A stretch of DNA of 64,000 nucleotides from an uncultured Sphingomonadaceae bacterium (GTDB lineage: Bacteria > Pseudomonadota > Alphaproteobacteria > Sphingomonadales > Sphingomonadaceae), in NCBI GenBank assembly GCA_947497085.1, contig CANMFE010000003.1, positions 324,001 through 388,000 on the forward strand, written 5' to 3'. Below the pieces are notes generated by a model that had not been told where the DNA came from, made no database searches, and saw only the letters and a program-made list of their open reading frames with translations. Position numbers and translations under genes: made by a program. Positions 8,212 through 17,540 of this stretch are shown in pieces (position 1 is the stretch's first letter; each line of letters opens with the position of its first letter).

Positions 8212-9342
8212 TCAGCATGGGCACTGGTGAATAAGCGGCATGGAAACCGTCACCTTGTAGCCACCTGCCTCTGGCTGCTCGGTGCGCAGATGCGCCTCTA
8301 CGCCAAAGCGCGTGTCCAACCGGTCGCGCACATTGGCAAGACCGATGCCGCTGCCCTTGTCGCTGTCATCCGGGATAACATCGCCATCATCGGCCACGGT
8401 GATGAACAGATATCCCTGTCGTTCTTCGGCAGTTATCGAAATGGTAACGGGCCGTGTGGCACGCGACACGCCGTATTTAATGGCATTTTCCACCAGTGGC
8501 TGCAGGATAAGGCCTGGCACACAGGCATCGGCCACGTCTTCGGGTATGTCGATGCTGATACGCAGCCGTTTGGGGAAACGGACTTCCTCAATCTTCAGAT
8601 AGAGTCGCTGCAGTTCGACTTCTTCCTCCAGCGTCACATCCTCCAGCGGATCGCCGGACAGCGAATTGCGGTAAAAGTTGGACAGGTTCATAATCATCGC
8701 TTCGGCCTCATCAGGCTTTTCGCGCAGGACCAGCGTGCTGAGTGAATTGAGCGTATTAAACAGGAAATGCGGATTGACCTGATAGCGCAAGCTGCGAAGC
8801 TCAGCCTGTTGCGCGGCTTGCGCAAAGCGGCTGGCCCGGCGCTCTGCTATGCGGACCTCACTGGCAAAACTCATCGCCAGATACAGCGTCGCCCAGCAGG
8901 CGATAAAGAAATATCGCGATATCGCCACTTCAAGGATCAGGAAAGCGGCGTTGCCAGCTTTTAGCTGCTCGCGCATTTCCGGATTATTGAACAGGCTGGC
9001 CGGATCATAAATGTTGAAAATATAGAAATTGAAACCCGATATGATAAAGGCGCACGGTATCGCCCCCAGAAAAGCGGCGATAATACGGGTGGAAAGCGGC
9101 CGGTTTTCAAACATGCGCAGGAAGAAATAAAGCCCGACCGTCACCAATATGCCGAGCGCGGTCACAACGGCACGGCGAATAGCCAGCTGGTCCTGCGGTG
9201 GATATTCAGGTTCAAAAGACCCCGCAATGGCCGACCGCAACGTGGTCAGCACCGCGTAAAACATCCAGAACCCCAGGATCGAATAGATCGCCACCTGGTG
9301 CCCCTGGGCCGGTTTTCGGGCTTCGTATAGGAAATTTGCCAT
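8212..9342 (-). CDS. LytS-type sensor histidine kinase
   Basis: A 376-residue membrane kinase of the His_kinase (LytS/YehU) type. Four hydrophobic segments lie within residues 17-160. The phospho-acceptor His192 sits in the diagnostic RYQVNPHFLFNTLNSL. The ATPase domain has the N-box LQPLVENAIKYGV and a G-box with GSGIGLANVRDRL. There is no recognisable extracellular sensor domain, so the signal may be sensed in the membrane. It is transcribed ahead of the LytTR regulator with a 26-bp gap, and they are very likely a pair. Confidence 0.93.
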   Translation of the reverse strand: MANFLYEARKPAQGHQVAIYSILGFWMFYAVLTTLRSAIAGSFEPEYPPQDQLAIRRAVVTALGILVTVGLYFFLRMFENRPLSTRIIAAFLGAIPCAFIISGFNFYIFNIYDPASLFNNPEMREQLKAGNAAFLILEVAISRYFFIACWATLYLAMSFASEVRIAERRASRFAQAAQQAELRSLRYQVNPHFLFNTLNSLSTLVLREKPDEAEAMIMNLSNFYRNSLSGDPLEDVTLEEEVELQRLYLKIEEVRFPKRLRISIDIPEDVADACVPGLILQPLVENAIKYGVSRATRPVTISITAEERQGYLFITVADDGDVIPDDSDKGSGIGLANVRDRLDTRFGVEAHLRTEQPEAGGYKVTVSMPLIHQCPC

Positions 9343-9548
9343 TCCGCCTCTTTAGCGCAAAAACTTTGCATAAGTCTTGTCCCATCTGGCTGGCTGGTCG
9401 AAACGCGGCGCACTTTTATCGAATATCGCTGCTGTGCGCCGCTTTTTTCAGGCCGCAGCGGTGCCATTGACCAAATCTTAACCATGTTCTGATGAAGTGA
9501 CCTTTCCGCGTGTACAGGGCAAAACCATGCGGGCAGGAGAACAGGGAT

Positions 9549-10094
9549 ATGGCAAGTTTACCCGATACAACCACCGCGTCGCTGACCATTGCGGAGCTGC
9601 GTGAATTTGCGGGCTTTGGCGCAAAAGCACAGCGTTATATCAAGCGTTCGCTAGATATAGGCCTGGGGCGTCACAATGCGTTTGAGCTATGGGCGCGCGA
9701 TGCCGACGAAACAGCCTCTATTCGCATGCAATACCTGATGTATCAGGACCTGACGGACCTGCGCGACAATATACCGGACAGCAAGCATTCACCGCATAGC
9801 GGCGCATTTATGGCAAAGCTGGTCCGGCTGGCCGCATTTGATCTGGCCCAGGAAAAGCTTGCCTGTTTTTCCGCCTTTCGCTTTCTGTATGAACGGTTGA
9901 TATCCGCTGATGTGCGGCCATGGCTGCCCAGCGCCTATTGCGCCGCCGCAGCATTACCGCAGATTGAACCGTCACGGCGCAAACTGCTATTGCAGTCGAT
10001 CAGCGAAGCCGCAGCCACCGCGCCGGGCTGGTCAACGCGGCCTCCGGTATTCTATCCCGAATGGGTTGATGATGTGAAAGTGGCGGCGGGCTAA
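9549..10094 (+). CDS. Hypothetical cytosolic protein
   Basis: A 181-residue protein that I do not recognise. It appears soluble and mainly helical, with several Arg/Asp-rich helices (RYIKRSLDIGLGRHNAFELWARDADETASIRMQY is the most distinctive stretch, at about residues 28-61 and shown here only as a landmark region starting RYIKRSLDIG). No signal peptide, membrane segment or Cys pair is seen. ATG 9549 is chosen because an AGGAG lies about 10 bases upstream; an in-frame ATG at 9510 has no such site. It is divergent from the kinase gene and followed by a palindromic repeat. Confidence 0.65.
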   Translation: MASLPDTTTASLTIAELREFAGFGAKAQRYIKRSLDIGLGRHNAFELWARDADETASIRMQYLMYQDLTDLRDNIPDSKHSPHSGAFMAKLVRLAAFDLAQEKLACFSAFRFLYERLISADVRPWLPSAYCAAAALPQIEPSRRKLLLQSISEAAATAPGWSTRPPVFYPEWVDDVKVAAG

Positions 10095-10121
10095 TATTAA
10101 CCCGAAACGAATGCGATATAT

Positions 10122-10224
10122 GTCATTGTGAGCGGCGCAGCCGCGCGGCAATCCAGTATGCAATGTGGCCAGTATGCAATGTGGCGTTGTGGATTGCTTC
10201 GTCGCTTCGCTCCTCGCAATGACG
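10122..10224. repeat. Palindromic dispersed repeat with internal 16-bp tandem duplication
   Basis: Two arms of about 33 bp face each other: the left (10122-10153) carries TCATTGTGAGCGGCGCAGCC..GGCAATCC, and the right (10190-10224) GGATTGCTTCGTCGCTTCG..CGCAATGAC. The spacer holds the 16-mer CAGTATGCAATGTGGC twice in perfect tandem (10154-10169, 10170-10185). It lies between convergent genes. Repeats of this CATTGCGAG...GCAATCC type are common in proteobacterial intergenic DNA. Confidence 0.75.
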
Positions 10225-10291
10225 CACCTTGGCCTAAAGCAAAGCGTGCCGATCAAGTCCGGGGCCGCAATGACATTTCTCGGCTTGCCTC

Positions 10292-12112
10292 CTAGCGCTT
10301 GTACAATCCGTCCAGCCGCTCGGCATAGCGTTCCTTGATGACATGCCGGCGGATTTTCATCGATGGAGTCATTTCCTCATTTTCGATGGCAAAGGCTTCA
10401 TCAGCAAAGGTAAACTGCCGCACCTTTTCTATCACCGACAAATCCTTGTTCACCCGGTCCACGGCTGTACGTACCGCTGCTTTGAACTGCGGACAGTCCT
10501 GCAACTCGTGAAAATCGAATTTCTTACCTTCCTTATGCGCCCATTCGAGCGACCATTCAGGGTCCGGCACAATCAGGCCAGCAATGTAGGGCCGCTTGTC
10601 GCCCACCACCATGGCCTGCAGGATTTCGGGTTGCAATGTCAGCATGCCTTCCACTTTTTGTGGGGACACATTGTCGCCCTTGTCATTGACGATCAGGTCT
10701 TTCTTGCGATCAGTAATGACAACGCGGCCCGCCTCGTCAATATGGCCGATATCACCGGTATGCAGCCAGCCGTCTTTCAGAACGCGGGCGGTTTCCTCTT
10801 CATTCTGCCAATAACCGTGCATCACCAGCTCACCGCGCACCAGTATCTCGCCATCCTCGGCAATGCGCACTTCAGTATCAATTAGCGGCGGCCCGACCGT
10901 GTCCATTTTCAACCCCGTGCTGGGGCGGTTGCAAGCGATAATCGGTGCGGCCTCAGTCTGGCCATAGCCTTGCAGCAGCGTCAGGCCGAGTGACTGGAAA
11001 AACACACCAATTTCGGGATTGAGCGGCGCGCCGCCCGAGACCATCGCCTTGATGCGCCCGCCAAATTTCTCCCCGACTTTCGGGCGCAGCGTACGGTTGA
11101 GGACCATGTCGAGCGGCTTACTGAATATGCCTGCCTTGCCATGCAGTTTACGCTCGCCCAGGTTGAGCGCGCGATCAAGCAGAAAATTGGCAACCTTGCC
11201 CTGTTTCTGGATCGTCTTGAGCATGCGGGTGCGCAGCACTTCAAACAGGCGCGGCACCACAACCATGATGGTTGGACGCACTTCCTCGATATTGCTGGCC
11301 AGTTTTTCCAGCCCTTCGGAATAGTAAATCTGCGCGCCGAGCCCCATTGGGAAAAACTGTCCGCCGCTATGTTCATAAGCATGGCTGAGCGGCAGGAAGG
11401 AGAGAAATACTTCGTCATCCCAGCCAAAATCATTGGCGATTACTTCGGCAGGGCCCTTCACATTGTGCAGGATCGCGCCATGGTGTTGCATCACGCCGCG
11501 CGGCGCACCGCCCGTACCACTGGTATAGATCAGGCATGCCGTATCGCTGCGGCCTATATTTTCCATATCCGCTTTGACGGCTTCCATTGCAGCCTGGCTG
11601 GCGGCGGCGTCGCCCGCCACGAAATCATCCCAGTTATACACGTTATAATGGCTCGTCTGCGCAATTTTCAGTGGCTCCATGCCAATCACGATATGCGCAT
11701 TGGCGCTGCGCAATATGGCAGGCAGCAGTGGCTCGGCAAGCTTGGGACCGGACACGATAACCGCCCGCGCGCCGCTATTGTCCAATATGTGCTGGTGATC
11801 ACGTTCGGTATTGGTGCTGTAGGTCGGCACGGTGATGCAGCCCGCCGCCATGATGGCAAGATCGGCAATACACCATTCAGGACGATTTTCGGAGACCAGC
11901 ATGACACGGTCGCCCTTGTTAAGTCCTGCTTTCTTGAGCGACTGGGCCAGTAGCACAACCTGCCGCGCCACTTCATTCCAGCTAAGCGGTGTCCATTCGC
12001 CATCCTGTTTTGACCAGAGGAAAGGCGCGTCGCCATTTTCCTCTGCCCGTGTCAGGAACATCGACACAAGGTTGTTGAAATTGTCAAACTGCTCTAATGA
12101 TTTGGTCGTCAT
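10292..12112 (-). CDS. Long-chain acyl-CoA synthetase (AMP-forming)
   Basis: A 606-residue adenylate-forming enzyme that activates fatty acids to acyl-CoA, close to the FAA1/FadD15 type with an N-terminal segment resembling eukaryotic long-chain synthetases. Motifs: A3-type P-loop ACLIYTSGTGGAPRGV, SFLPLSHAYEHSGG, the adenine motif LLQGYGQTEAAP, WLHTGDIGHIDEAGRVVITDRKKDLIV, and the C-terminal hinge and catalytic region MTPSMKIRRHVI. The P-loop is slightly unusual: TSGTTGxPKG is the norm and here it reads TSGTGGAPRG. It appears monocistronic; ggt upstream is separated by 141 bp. Confidence 0.93.
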   Translation of the reverse strand: MTTKSLEQFDNFNNLVSMFLTRAEENGDAPFLWSKQDGEWTPLSWNEVARQVVLLAQSLKKAGLNKGDRVMLVSENRPEWCIADLAIMAAGCITVPTYSTNTERDHQHILDNSGARAVIVSGPKLAEPLLPAILRSANAHIVIGMEPLKIAQTSHYNVYNWDDFVAGDAAASQAAMEAVKADMENIGRSDTACLIYTSGTGGAPRGVMQHHGAILHNVKGPAEVIANDFGWDDEVFLSFLPLSHAYEHSGGQFFPMGLGAQIYYSEGLEKLASNIEEVRPTIMVVVPRLFEVLRTRMLKTIQKQGKVANFLLDRALNLGERKLHGKAGIFSKPLDMVLNRTLRPKVGEKFGGRIKAMVSGGAPLNPEIGVFFQSLGLTLLQGYGQTEAAPIIACNRPSTGLKMDTVGPPLIDTEVRIAEDGEILVRGELVMHGYWQNEEETARVLKDGWLHTGDIGHIDEAGRVVITDRKKDLIVNDKGDNVSPQKVEGMLTLQPEILQAMVVGDKRPYIAGLIVPDPEWSLEWAHKEGKKFDFHELQDCPQFKAAVRTAVDRVNKDLSVIEKVRQFTFADEAFAIENEEMTPSMKIRRHVIKERYAERLDGLYKR

Positions 12113-12253
12113 AAACGAACGTCTCTCCTGCCCGATACCGGCTTATCGCCTTATCCCCTGCATTTTTGCATCCGGGTGCGGTGCCAATGTCTAATCCGCT
12201 TTGACGCGCCACGCAAATTTTTTGCCCTTTCACACGCAAACAATCGGGTAAAA

Positions 12254-13978
12254 CTACTCCGTCAGCGCCACGCCCGGACTGCGCGGGTCGGCTGCGCCCA
12301 CCCACTTGTCCTCCACCCATTGCGCGCCATTTACCTTGGACGGCAGGTTGGTGGTAAGCACTGTCTGTCCATAGCCCGACAGGTCGCCTGCCATCGCCGC
12401 CAGATACGTACCTTTTTCCACCAGCACAGCGTCACCGCCATAATAGATATTGGGCAAGGCAATCGCATCTTGTAGCGGCAGCCCGAAATCCAGCACACCA
12501 ATCAGCGTTTTCGTGACATGCATGATAATCCGCTTGCCGCCTGCAGAGCCGAGCGCGAGCACAGGCTGTCCGCTGGCATCATAAACAATCGTGGGCGACA
12601 TGGATGATAATGGCCGCTTACCCGGTTGCACCCGGTTGGCGACCGGCGCGCCGTCTTTTTCAGGGGCAAAGGTGAAATCGGTCAGTTCATTGTTGAGGAA
12701 AAAGCCATTGGCAATCAGCTGGCTGCCAAATGCGCCCTCTACGGTCGAGGTCATGCTGGCGACATTGCCCCGGCTGTCCACCGCCACAAAATGCGTGGTT
12801 CCGGCGACTTCACCCGAGCGGGCGACGGTGCGTTTTTCCGCGCCGGGCGGTGTGCCCGCCTCATATGTGCCAAGCGAGCTGTCCGCGCTGACCAATGCGG
12901 AGCGGGATGTGAGATAGGCATCGCTCAGCATGCCTTTTACCGGCACATTTACAAAGCCCGGATCGCCCAGATATTTGGCACGGTCAGCATAGGCGAGCTG
13001 CATCGCTTCGGAAATCAGGTGCCAGCTTTGCGGGTTGTCCTTGCCCAGCGCCGCCATGTCGAATGGGCGGAGCGTGCCCAATATCTGCAGCACGGTCGTT
13101 GCGCCCGAGGAGGGCGGACCCATGCCGCACACTTTATAACTGCGATAGGGCAGGCAGACCGCATCGCGGGGGATAGCGCGATAGGTATCAAGATCCGCCT
13201 GAGTCATGACCGCCGGATTGACTTTCGCATCCGCCAACGCAGCAATGATGCCCTGCCCGGATTTGCCGGTGTAAAAAGCATCGGCACCATTTTTTGCCAC
13301 ATGGCGCAGCAGCCGGGCAAGATCAGGATTCCGGACAATTTCCCCGCGTGTTTTCGGACGACCATCCTGCCAATATATCTTGCGTGCCTCAGGGAAATTG
13401 GCCCATATTTTGCGCAGGCGCTTCAGGCGTGACTGCAGCACCGCATTCACTTCATATCCCTGTTCGGCATGGCGGATGGCGGGCGCGAAAATATCCGCCC
13501 AGGGCAGCTTGCCCCATTTGCGGTGTGTTTCTTCCATCAGCCGCATATTGCCCGGCACGCCAACACTGTGCCCGCCCTGAAACGCATCAATAAAGCGCAG
13601 CGGTTTGCCATCTGCACCCATAAAGCGTTTTTCATCCGCAGAGGCGGGCGCAGTCTCTCGTCCGTCAATTGTGGTGATCGCACCGCTTTTCGCATCATGG
13701 AACAGCAGAAACCCGCCGCCGCCAATACCGCTCGACTGCGGCTCAACCACGGTGAGGGTGAGCATCATTGCCATCGCCGCATCGGCGGCACTACCGCCCT
13801 TGCGCAATATTTCCTGCCCCGCCGCCGTGGCGCGCGGGTCAGCCGAAGAGACAACGCCCTTGAATGCCGGGCGCGGCGTTTCCTGCACTGCCGGTACGCT
13901 CTGCGCAGTTTCCATTGGCGTACAGGACGCGAGCGGCAACATGGCAAGCACGGCGGCGAAGGTTATGATGCGTTTCAT
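12254..13978 (-). CDS. ggt: Gamma-glutamyltransferase
   Basis: A 574-residue member of the Ntn-hydrolase gamma-glutamyltranspeptidases, which cleave glutathione and transfer the gamma-glutamyl group. The N-terminus MKRIITFAAVLAMLPLASC carries a lipobox, so it is probably a lipoprotein anchored at Cys19. The autoprocessing site and nucleophile is Thr394 in EVAGTTHFVAVD. Other motifs are GGSAADAAMAMMLTLTVVEPQSSGIGGGGF (61-90), PPSSGATTVLQIL, and GKRPLSSMSPTIV. Length is normal and both subunits are intact. It faces away from pyrD. Confidence 0.95.
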   Translation of the reverse strand: MKRIITFAAVLAMLPLASCTPMETAQSVPAVQETPRPAFKGVVSSADPRATAAGQEILRKGGSAADAAMAMMLTLTVVEPQSSGIGGGGFLLFHDAKSGAITTIDGRETAPASADEKRFMGADGKPLRFIDAFQGGHSVGVPGNMRLMEETHRKWGKLPWADIFAPAIRHAEQGYEVNAVLQSRLKRLRKIWANFPEARKIYWQDGRPKTRGEIVRNPDLARLLRHVAKNGADAFYTGKSGQGIIAALADAKVNPAVMTQADLDTYRAIPRDAVCLPYRSYKVCGMGPPSSGATTVLQILGTLRPFDMAALGKDNPQSWHLISEAMQLAYADRAKYLGDPGFVNVPVKGMLSDAYLTSRSALVSADSSLGTYEAGTPPGAEKRTVARSGEVAGTTHFVAVDSRGNVASMTSTVEGAFGSQLIANGFFLNNELTDFTFAPEKDGAPVANRVQPGKRPLSSMSPTIVYDASGQPVLALGSAGGKRIIMHVTKTLIGVLDFGLPLQDAIALPNIYYGGDAVLVEKGTYLAAMAGDLSGYGQTVLTTNLPSKVNGAQWVEDKWVGAADPRSPGVALTE

Positions 13979-14063
13979 ATATTAGGGCCTTGTTCCTGCA
14001 GAAATCATATGGACTGCTAACCCAAGACGGGGGTCAGCACAATGCCGGTTGGATAGCACCGGT

Positions 14064-15101
14064 TCAGGCTGCATCCACCCCGACCGCATCGGCAATAGTG
14101 GCAAACCCGTCCCGTTCCAGCAACTTGACGAGTCCCCGGTTGATACGCGCCGCCAGGTCCGGTCCTTCATAGACCAGCGCGCTGTACAGCTGCACCAGCG
14201 ATGCACCGGCGCGGATGCGGGCATAGGCGTCTTCGGCATTTTCTATGCCGCCCACCCCAATGAGTGGCATGGCATCCCCGCACACAGCGCGAAACTGTTT
14301 CAGCCGCTCAAGCGCCAGCATTTTCAGCGGCGCGCCCGACAACCCGCCCGCCTCGCCGGCATGGCGTGATTTCAGGTCTCCACGCGAAATGGTGGTGTTG
14401 GAAATGATAAGCGCATCGAGCTTCCGGTCCAGCGCCACCTCACAGATATTCTGCACATCGGCAGCCTCCAGGTCGGGTGCAAGCTTCAGGAAAACCGGAA
14501 TGGCAATGTCGCCCCGCGCTGAAATGACTCCATCGAGCAAAGCCTCCAGGCTCCCCCTGTCCTGCAATGCGCGCAGGCCGGGCGTGTTGGGCGAGCTGAT
14601 ATTGACAGTCAGATAATCACCCAGCGGTGCCATGATCCGTGTCATTTCGGCATAGTCGGCAATCCGGTCGTCCGAATCCTTGTTCGCGCCGATATTGATG
14701 CCAATTACACCGCTCCGTCCCCTGGCATTTTTCAGCCGCCGGGCCACCACCTCAGCTCCATCATTGTTAAACCCCATACGATTGATAACGGCGCGGTCCT
14801 CCGCCAGCCGGAACAGCCGGGGTTTCGGATTTCCCGCCTGTGGCCGCGGCGTCACGGTGCCGATTTCGGCAAAGCCGAAGCCGAAACCCAGCATCCGGTG
14901 CGGCACTTCGGCATTTTTGTCAAAACCCGGCGCAAGGCCCACAGGCGCAGGAAACCGGATGCCCGCCACTTCGCTTTCCAGCCGCGCGTCGATACAGCGC
15001 GGCCCGGTCGATGGCAGCAGTTTCAGGCCGGATATCGTCATCCGGTGCGCCCTTTCGGCATCGAGCGCAAAAACAAACGGGCGGGCAAGGTCGTAAAGCA
15101 T
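14064..15101 (-). CDS. pyrD: Dihydroorotate dehydrogenase (quinone), class 2
   Basis: A 345-residue FMN enzyme that oxidises dihydroorotate to orotate at the membrane with quinone as acceptor (pyrimidine synthesis). Landmarks: the N-terminal membrane-associating helices MLYDLARPFVFALDAERAHR, GLAPGFDKNAEVP, INRMGFNNDGA, the catalytic-serine motif NISSPNTPGLR, SNTTI, GGLSGAPL, and the FMN-phosphate loop GVGGIENAEDAY. The start at 15101 matches class 2 proteins; an in-frame ATG at 15176 would add 25 unlikely residues. Its 5' end is divergent from the DUF885 gene. Confidence 0.96.
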   Translation of the reverse strand: MLYDLARPFVFALDAERAHRMTISGLKLLPSTGPRCIDARLESEVAGIRFPAPVGLAPGFDKNAEVPHRMLGFGFGFAEIGTVTPRPQAGNPKPRLFRLAEDRAVINRMGFNNDGAEVVARRLKNARGRSGVIGINIGANKDSDDRIADYAEMTRIMAPLGDYLTVNISSPNTPGLRALQDRGSLEALLDGVISARGDIAIPVFLKLAPDLEAADVQNICEVALDRKLDALIISNTTISRGDLKSRHAGEAGGLSGAPLKMLALERLKQFRAVCGDAMPLIGVGGIENAEDAYARIRAGASLVQLYSALVYEGPDLAARINRGLVKLLERDGFATIADAVGVDAA

Positions 15102-15224
15102 GTGCGTGCCTATGGCATCCAATCGTCCATCGAACAAGATCGCCGTTCCACCGAATGACTCGCCAAAACCCCGCAACAGCGTTTATATGGCACGCAAAAG
15201 CCATGAAGAGAGGAAACCTGTACA

Positions 15225-17093
15225 ATGAAAACCACCAAGATTACGCTTATGCTGTCCGCTACCGCCATGCTGGGCGCATGCGCGACGACAGGCAGCGACT
15301 ATGACACGGCGGCAAGAGACGCAGCAGAAGCCGTGGCCGCTGCAGTAGAGGACGCGGCGACAGCAGGAGAGGCAGTCAGCAATGAAGACGGCCGCCTGCT
15401 CGCCTTTTATGAAGAGCTGGACCAGCAGGACCTCGCCAACTCTCCGATCAGCAAGTCCTATCGCGGGATCCGCGATGCGGACTATGGCCGCTGGGACGAC
15501 CCGAGCGAAGCGGCAGCAGAGGCTGACTTCAAACGCGGGCAGGACGCCCTTGCGAAAATGAAAGCCGAATTTTCACCGGCCAATCTGAACGCCGATAACC
15601 AGCTGAGCTATCGCCTATTCGAATATCAGCAGGACCGCGCCAAACGCGCGTTCGCATTCCGCAATAACGACTATATTTTTGATCAGATGCGCGGCGCACA
15701 GAGTCAGATGCCCGCTTTCCTGATCAATATCCACCGTGTTAGCACCAAGCAACATGCTGCCGACTATGTCAGCCGCCTATACGGTCTGGGTCCCTATATG
15801 GAGCAGCTGGTGCGCATGAGCGCCGAGCGTGCCGATAATGGCGTGATCGTGCCCGACTGGGTATTTCCCTATGTCATTAATGACGCACAGAATGTCATCA
15901 CCGGCGCGCCTTTCACCGAGGGCGAGGATTCGCCGCTATTCGCCGACCTCAAAAAGAAAGTGACTGCGCTCGATATCCCGCAGAGCGAAAAAGACGACCT
16001 TATTTCGCGCGGCAAGGAAGCGCTACTGGACAGCGTGAAGCCCGCTTATGAAAAGCTCGGCATTGAAATGAAACGGCAGCAGGCCATGGCCGCAGATGGC
16101 GACGGCGTATGGCGGTTCACCGATGGTGCCGCCTATTATGCCGAACGCTTGCAGAACTATACCACCACCAATCTGAGTGCGGATGAAATCCACCAGATCG
16201 GCCTTGAAAATGTAGAGCGCATCCATGGTGAAATGCGCAAAATCATGAAGCAGGTCGGCTTTGAGGGGACTCTGCAGGATTTCTTTAAATATGCCCGCAC
16301 CGACTCGCGGTTTTTCTATCCCACACGCAAAGCCTATCTGGCCGACGCCAATGCGGCGATTGCGGCGATGGAAAAACGCGTACCCGATTATTTCAACACG
16401 CTGCCCAAGGCGCCGCTGGTCGTCAAACCGGTCGAGGCGTTCCGGGAAAAATCAGCGGGCAAGGCGTTTTACCAGAGCCCCGCGCCCGACGGGTCGCGCC
16501 CCGGCACCTATTATGTCAATCTGTATAACCTGAAAGACATGTCGAAAAACGAGATGGAAGCGCTTGCCTATCATGAGGCACTGCCGGGCCATCACCTGCA
16601 GCGCGCAATCCAGACCGAGCTGGGTGATCTGCCAGCCTTCCGCCGCTTTGGCGGCGTCACTGCCTATACCGAAGGCTGGGGGCTTTATTCGGAAGAACTG
16701 GGCAAGGATATGGGTTTCTATACCGATCCTTACTCGGATTTCGGACGGCTCGGCATGGAGCTATGGCGTGCCTGCCGACTGGTGGTCGATACCGGCATCC
16801 ACCACAAACGCTGGAGCCGTGAACAGGCAATCCAGTACCTGACCGACAATACGCCCAATCCCGATGGCGATATCCGTAAGGCAATTGAGCGCTATATTGT
16901 CTATCCGGGTCAGGCCACCGCCTATATGATCGGCAAACTCAAAATCATGGAGCTACGTGCAAAGGCGCAGCGGGAGCTGGGCGATAAATTTACATATGGC
17001 GATTTTCACGATGTCATTCTGCGCAGCGGCCCCGTACCGCTCACCATCATGGAGGAACGTGTGAACGACTGGATTGCCGAAAAAAGCCTTTAA
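15225..17093 (+). CDS. DUF885 family lipoprotein, putative zinc metallopeptidase
   Basis: A 622-residue DUF885 protein. The N-terminus MKTTKITLMLSATAMLGAC is a lipoprotein signal with Cys19 as the lipidation site, so it probably acts in the periplasm. The metal-binding motif YHEALPGHH places His450, Glu451 and His456 as likely zinc ligands and base, followed about 30 residues later by TEGWGLYSEEL with another acidic ligand candidate. This fits the HExxPGH pattern of the family, thought to be peptidases. Start supported by AGAGG upstream. A candidate small RNA lies immediately downstream. Confidence 0.9.
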   Translation: MKTTKITLMLSATAMLGACATTGSDYDTAARDAAEAVAAAVEDAATAGEAVSNEDGRLLAFYEELDQQDLANSPISKSYRGIRDADYGRWDDPSEAAAEADFKRGQDALAKMKAEFSPANLNADNQLSYRLFEYQQDRAKRAFAFRNNDYIFDQMRGAQSQMPAFLINIHRVSTKQHAADYVSRLYGLGPYMEQLVRMSAERADNGVIVPDWVFPYVINDAQNVITGAPFTEGEDSPLFADLKKKVTALDIPQSEKDDLISRGKEALLDSVKPAYEKLGIEMKRQQAMAADGDGVWRFTDGAAYYAERLQNYTTTNLSADEIHQIGLENVERIHGEMRKIMKQVGFEGTLQDFFKYARTDSRFFYPTRKAYLADANAAIAAMEKRVPDYFNTLPKAPLVVKPVEAFREKSAGKAFYQSPAPDGSRPGTYYVNLYNLKDMSKNEMEALAYHEALPGHHLQRAIQTELGDLPAFRRFGGVTAYTEGWGLYSEELGKDMGFYTDPYSDFGRLGMELWRACRLVVDTGIHHKRWSREQAIQYLTDNTPNPDGDIRKAIERYIVYPGQATAYMIGKLKIMELRAKAQRELGDKFTYGDFHDVILRSGPVPLTIMEERVNDWIAEKSL

Positions 17094-17139
17094 GCCCAGT
17101 AATGCTAACTATCTGGAATATAACATTATGTGACATGGT

Positions 17140-17284
17140 TTTACATTTTGTCGATTCCATACAATGATCTGCGGGTCCGCTAATGTAGATACATATCTGC
17201 GACCCGAAGGGCTCTACACGGCTTAGTGAGAGTTCTTTACCTTACATGGCGATCTTGTCCTTTTGGGCAGATCGCCTTTTTTTT
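17140..17284 (+). ncRNA. Candidate small RNA (promoter to terminator)
   Basis: A gene-free 447-bp gap contains a possible -10 (TACAAT, 17160-17165) with a suboptimally spaced TTTACA upstream, then a hairpin CGGGTC/GACCCG (17172-17177 with 17201-17206), and a very strong intrinsic terminator. A transcript from about 17172 to 17284 (about 113 nt) would have no good open frame. It matches no RNA family that I can recall (not tmRNA, SRP RNA or an obvious 6S RNA). The rest of the gap to 17540 shows nothing further. Confidence 0.4.
17248..17284 (+). terminator. Strong Rho-independent terminator
   Basis: Stem GGCGATCT..GTCC / GGGCAGATCGCC around a TTTT loop, with one bulge, followed by eight or more Ts. 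It is 155 bp beyond the DUF885 stop, so it could end that mRNA or a separate small RNA. Confidence 0.88.
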
Positions 17285-17540
17285 GCTTTATATTTTCGGT
17301 ATATTCAAGAACTGGAGCGTGCCAGTGCCACCAATGGCACTGCGGCAGGGTCGACACATCGAAAATTGCATGACGCAATTGCATTACCGCTTGCTGTATC
17401 CCGATTTGCGCGAATTTGCTCGGCTGATTGACTGCCGCACGCAATATAATGGACAGATATATCCTCTCAGTTCACAGACCTGAATAAATCAGGTAAAAGA
17501 AAGCCTATAAACATAATAATGGTCGCGGGGAATCAACAAC

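Noticed and set aside
10292-12112. Inactive acyl-CoA synthetase because of the altered TSGTGGAPRG loop.
   Set aside because: All other motifs, including the C-terminal lysine region, are intact, so the change alone does not support loss of function.
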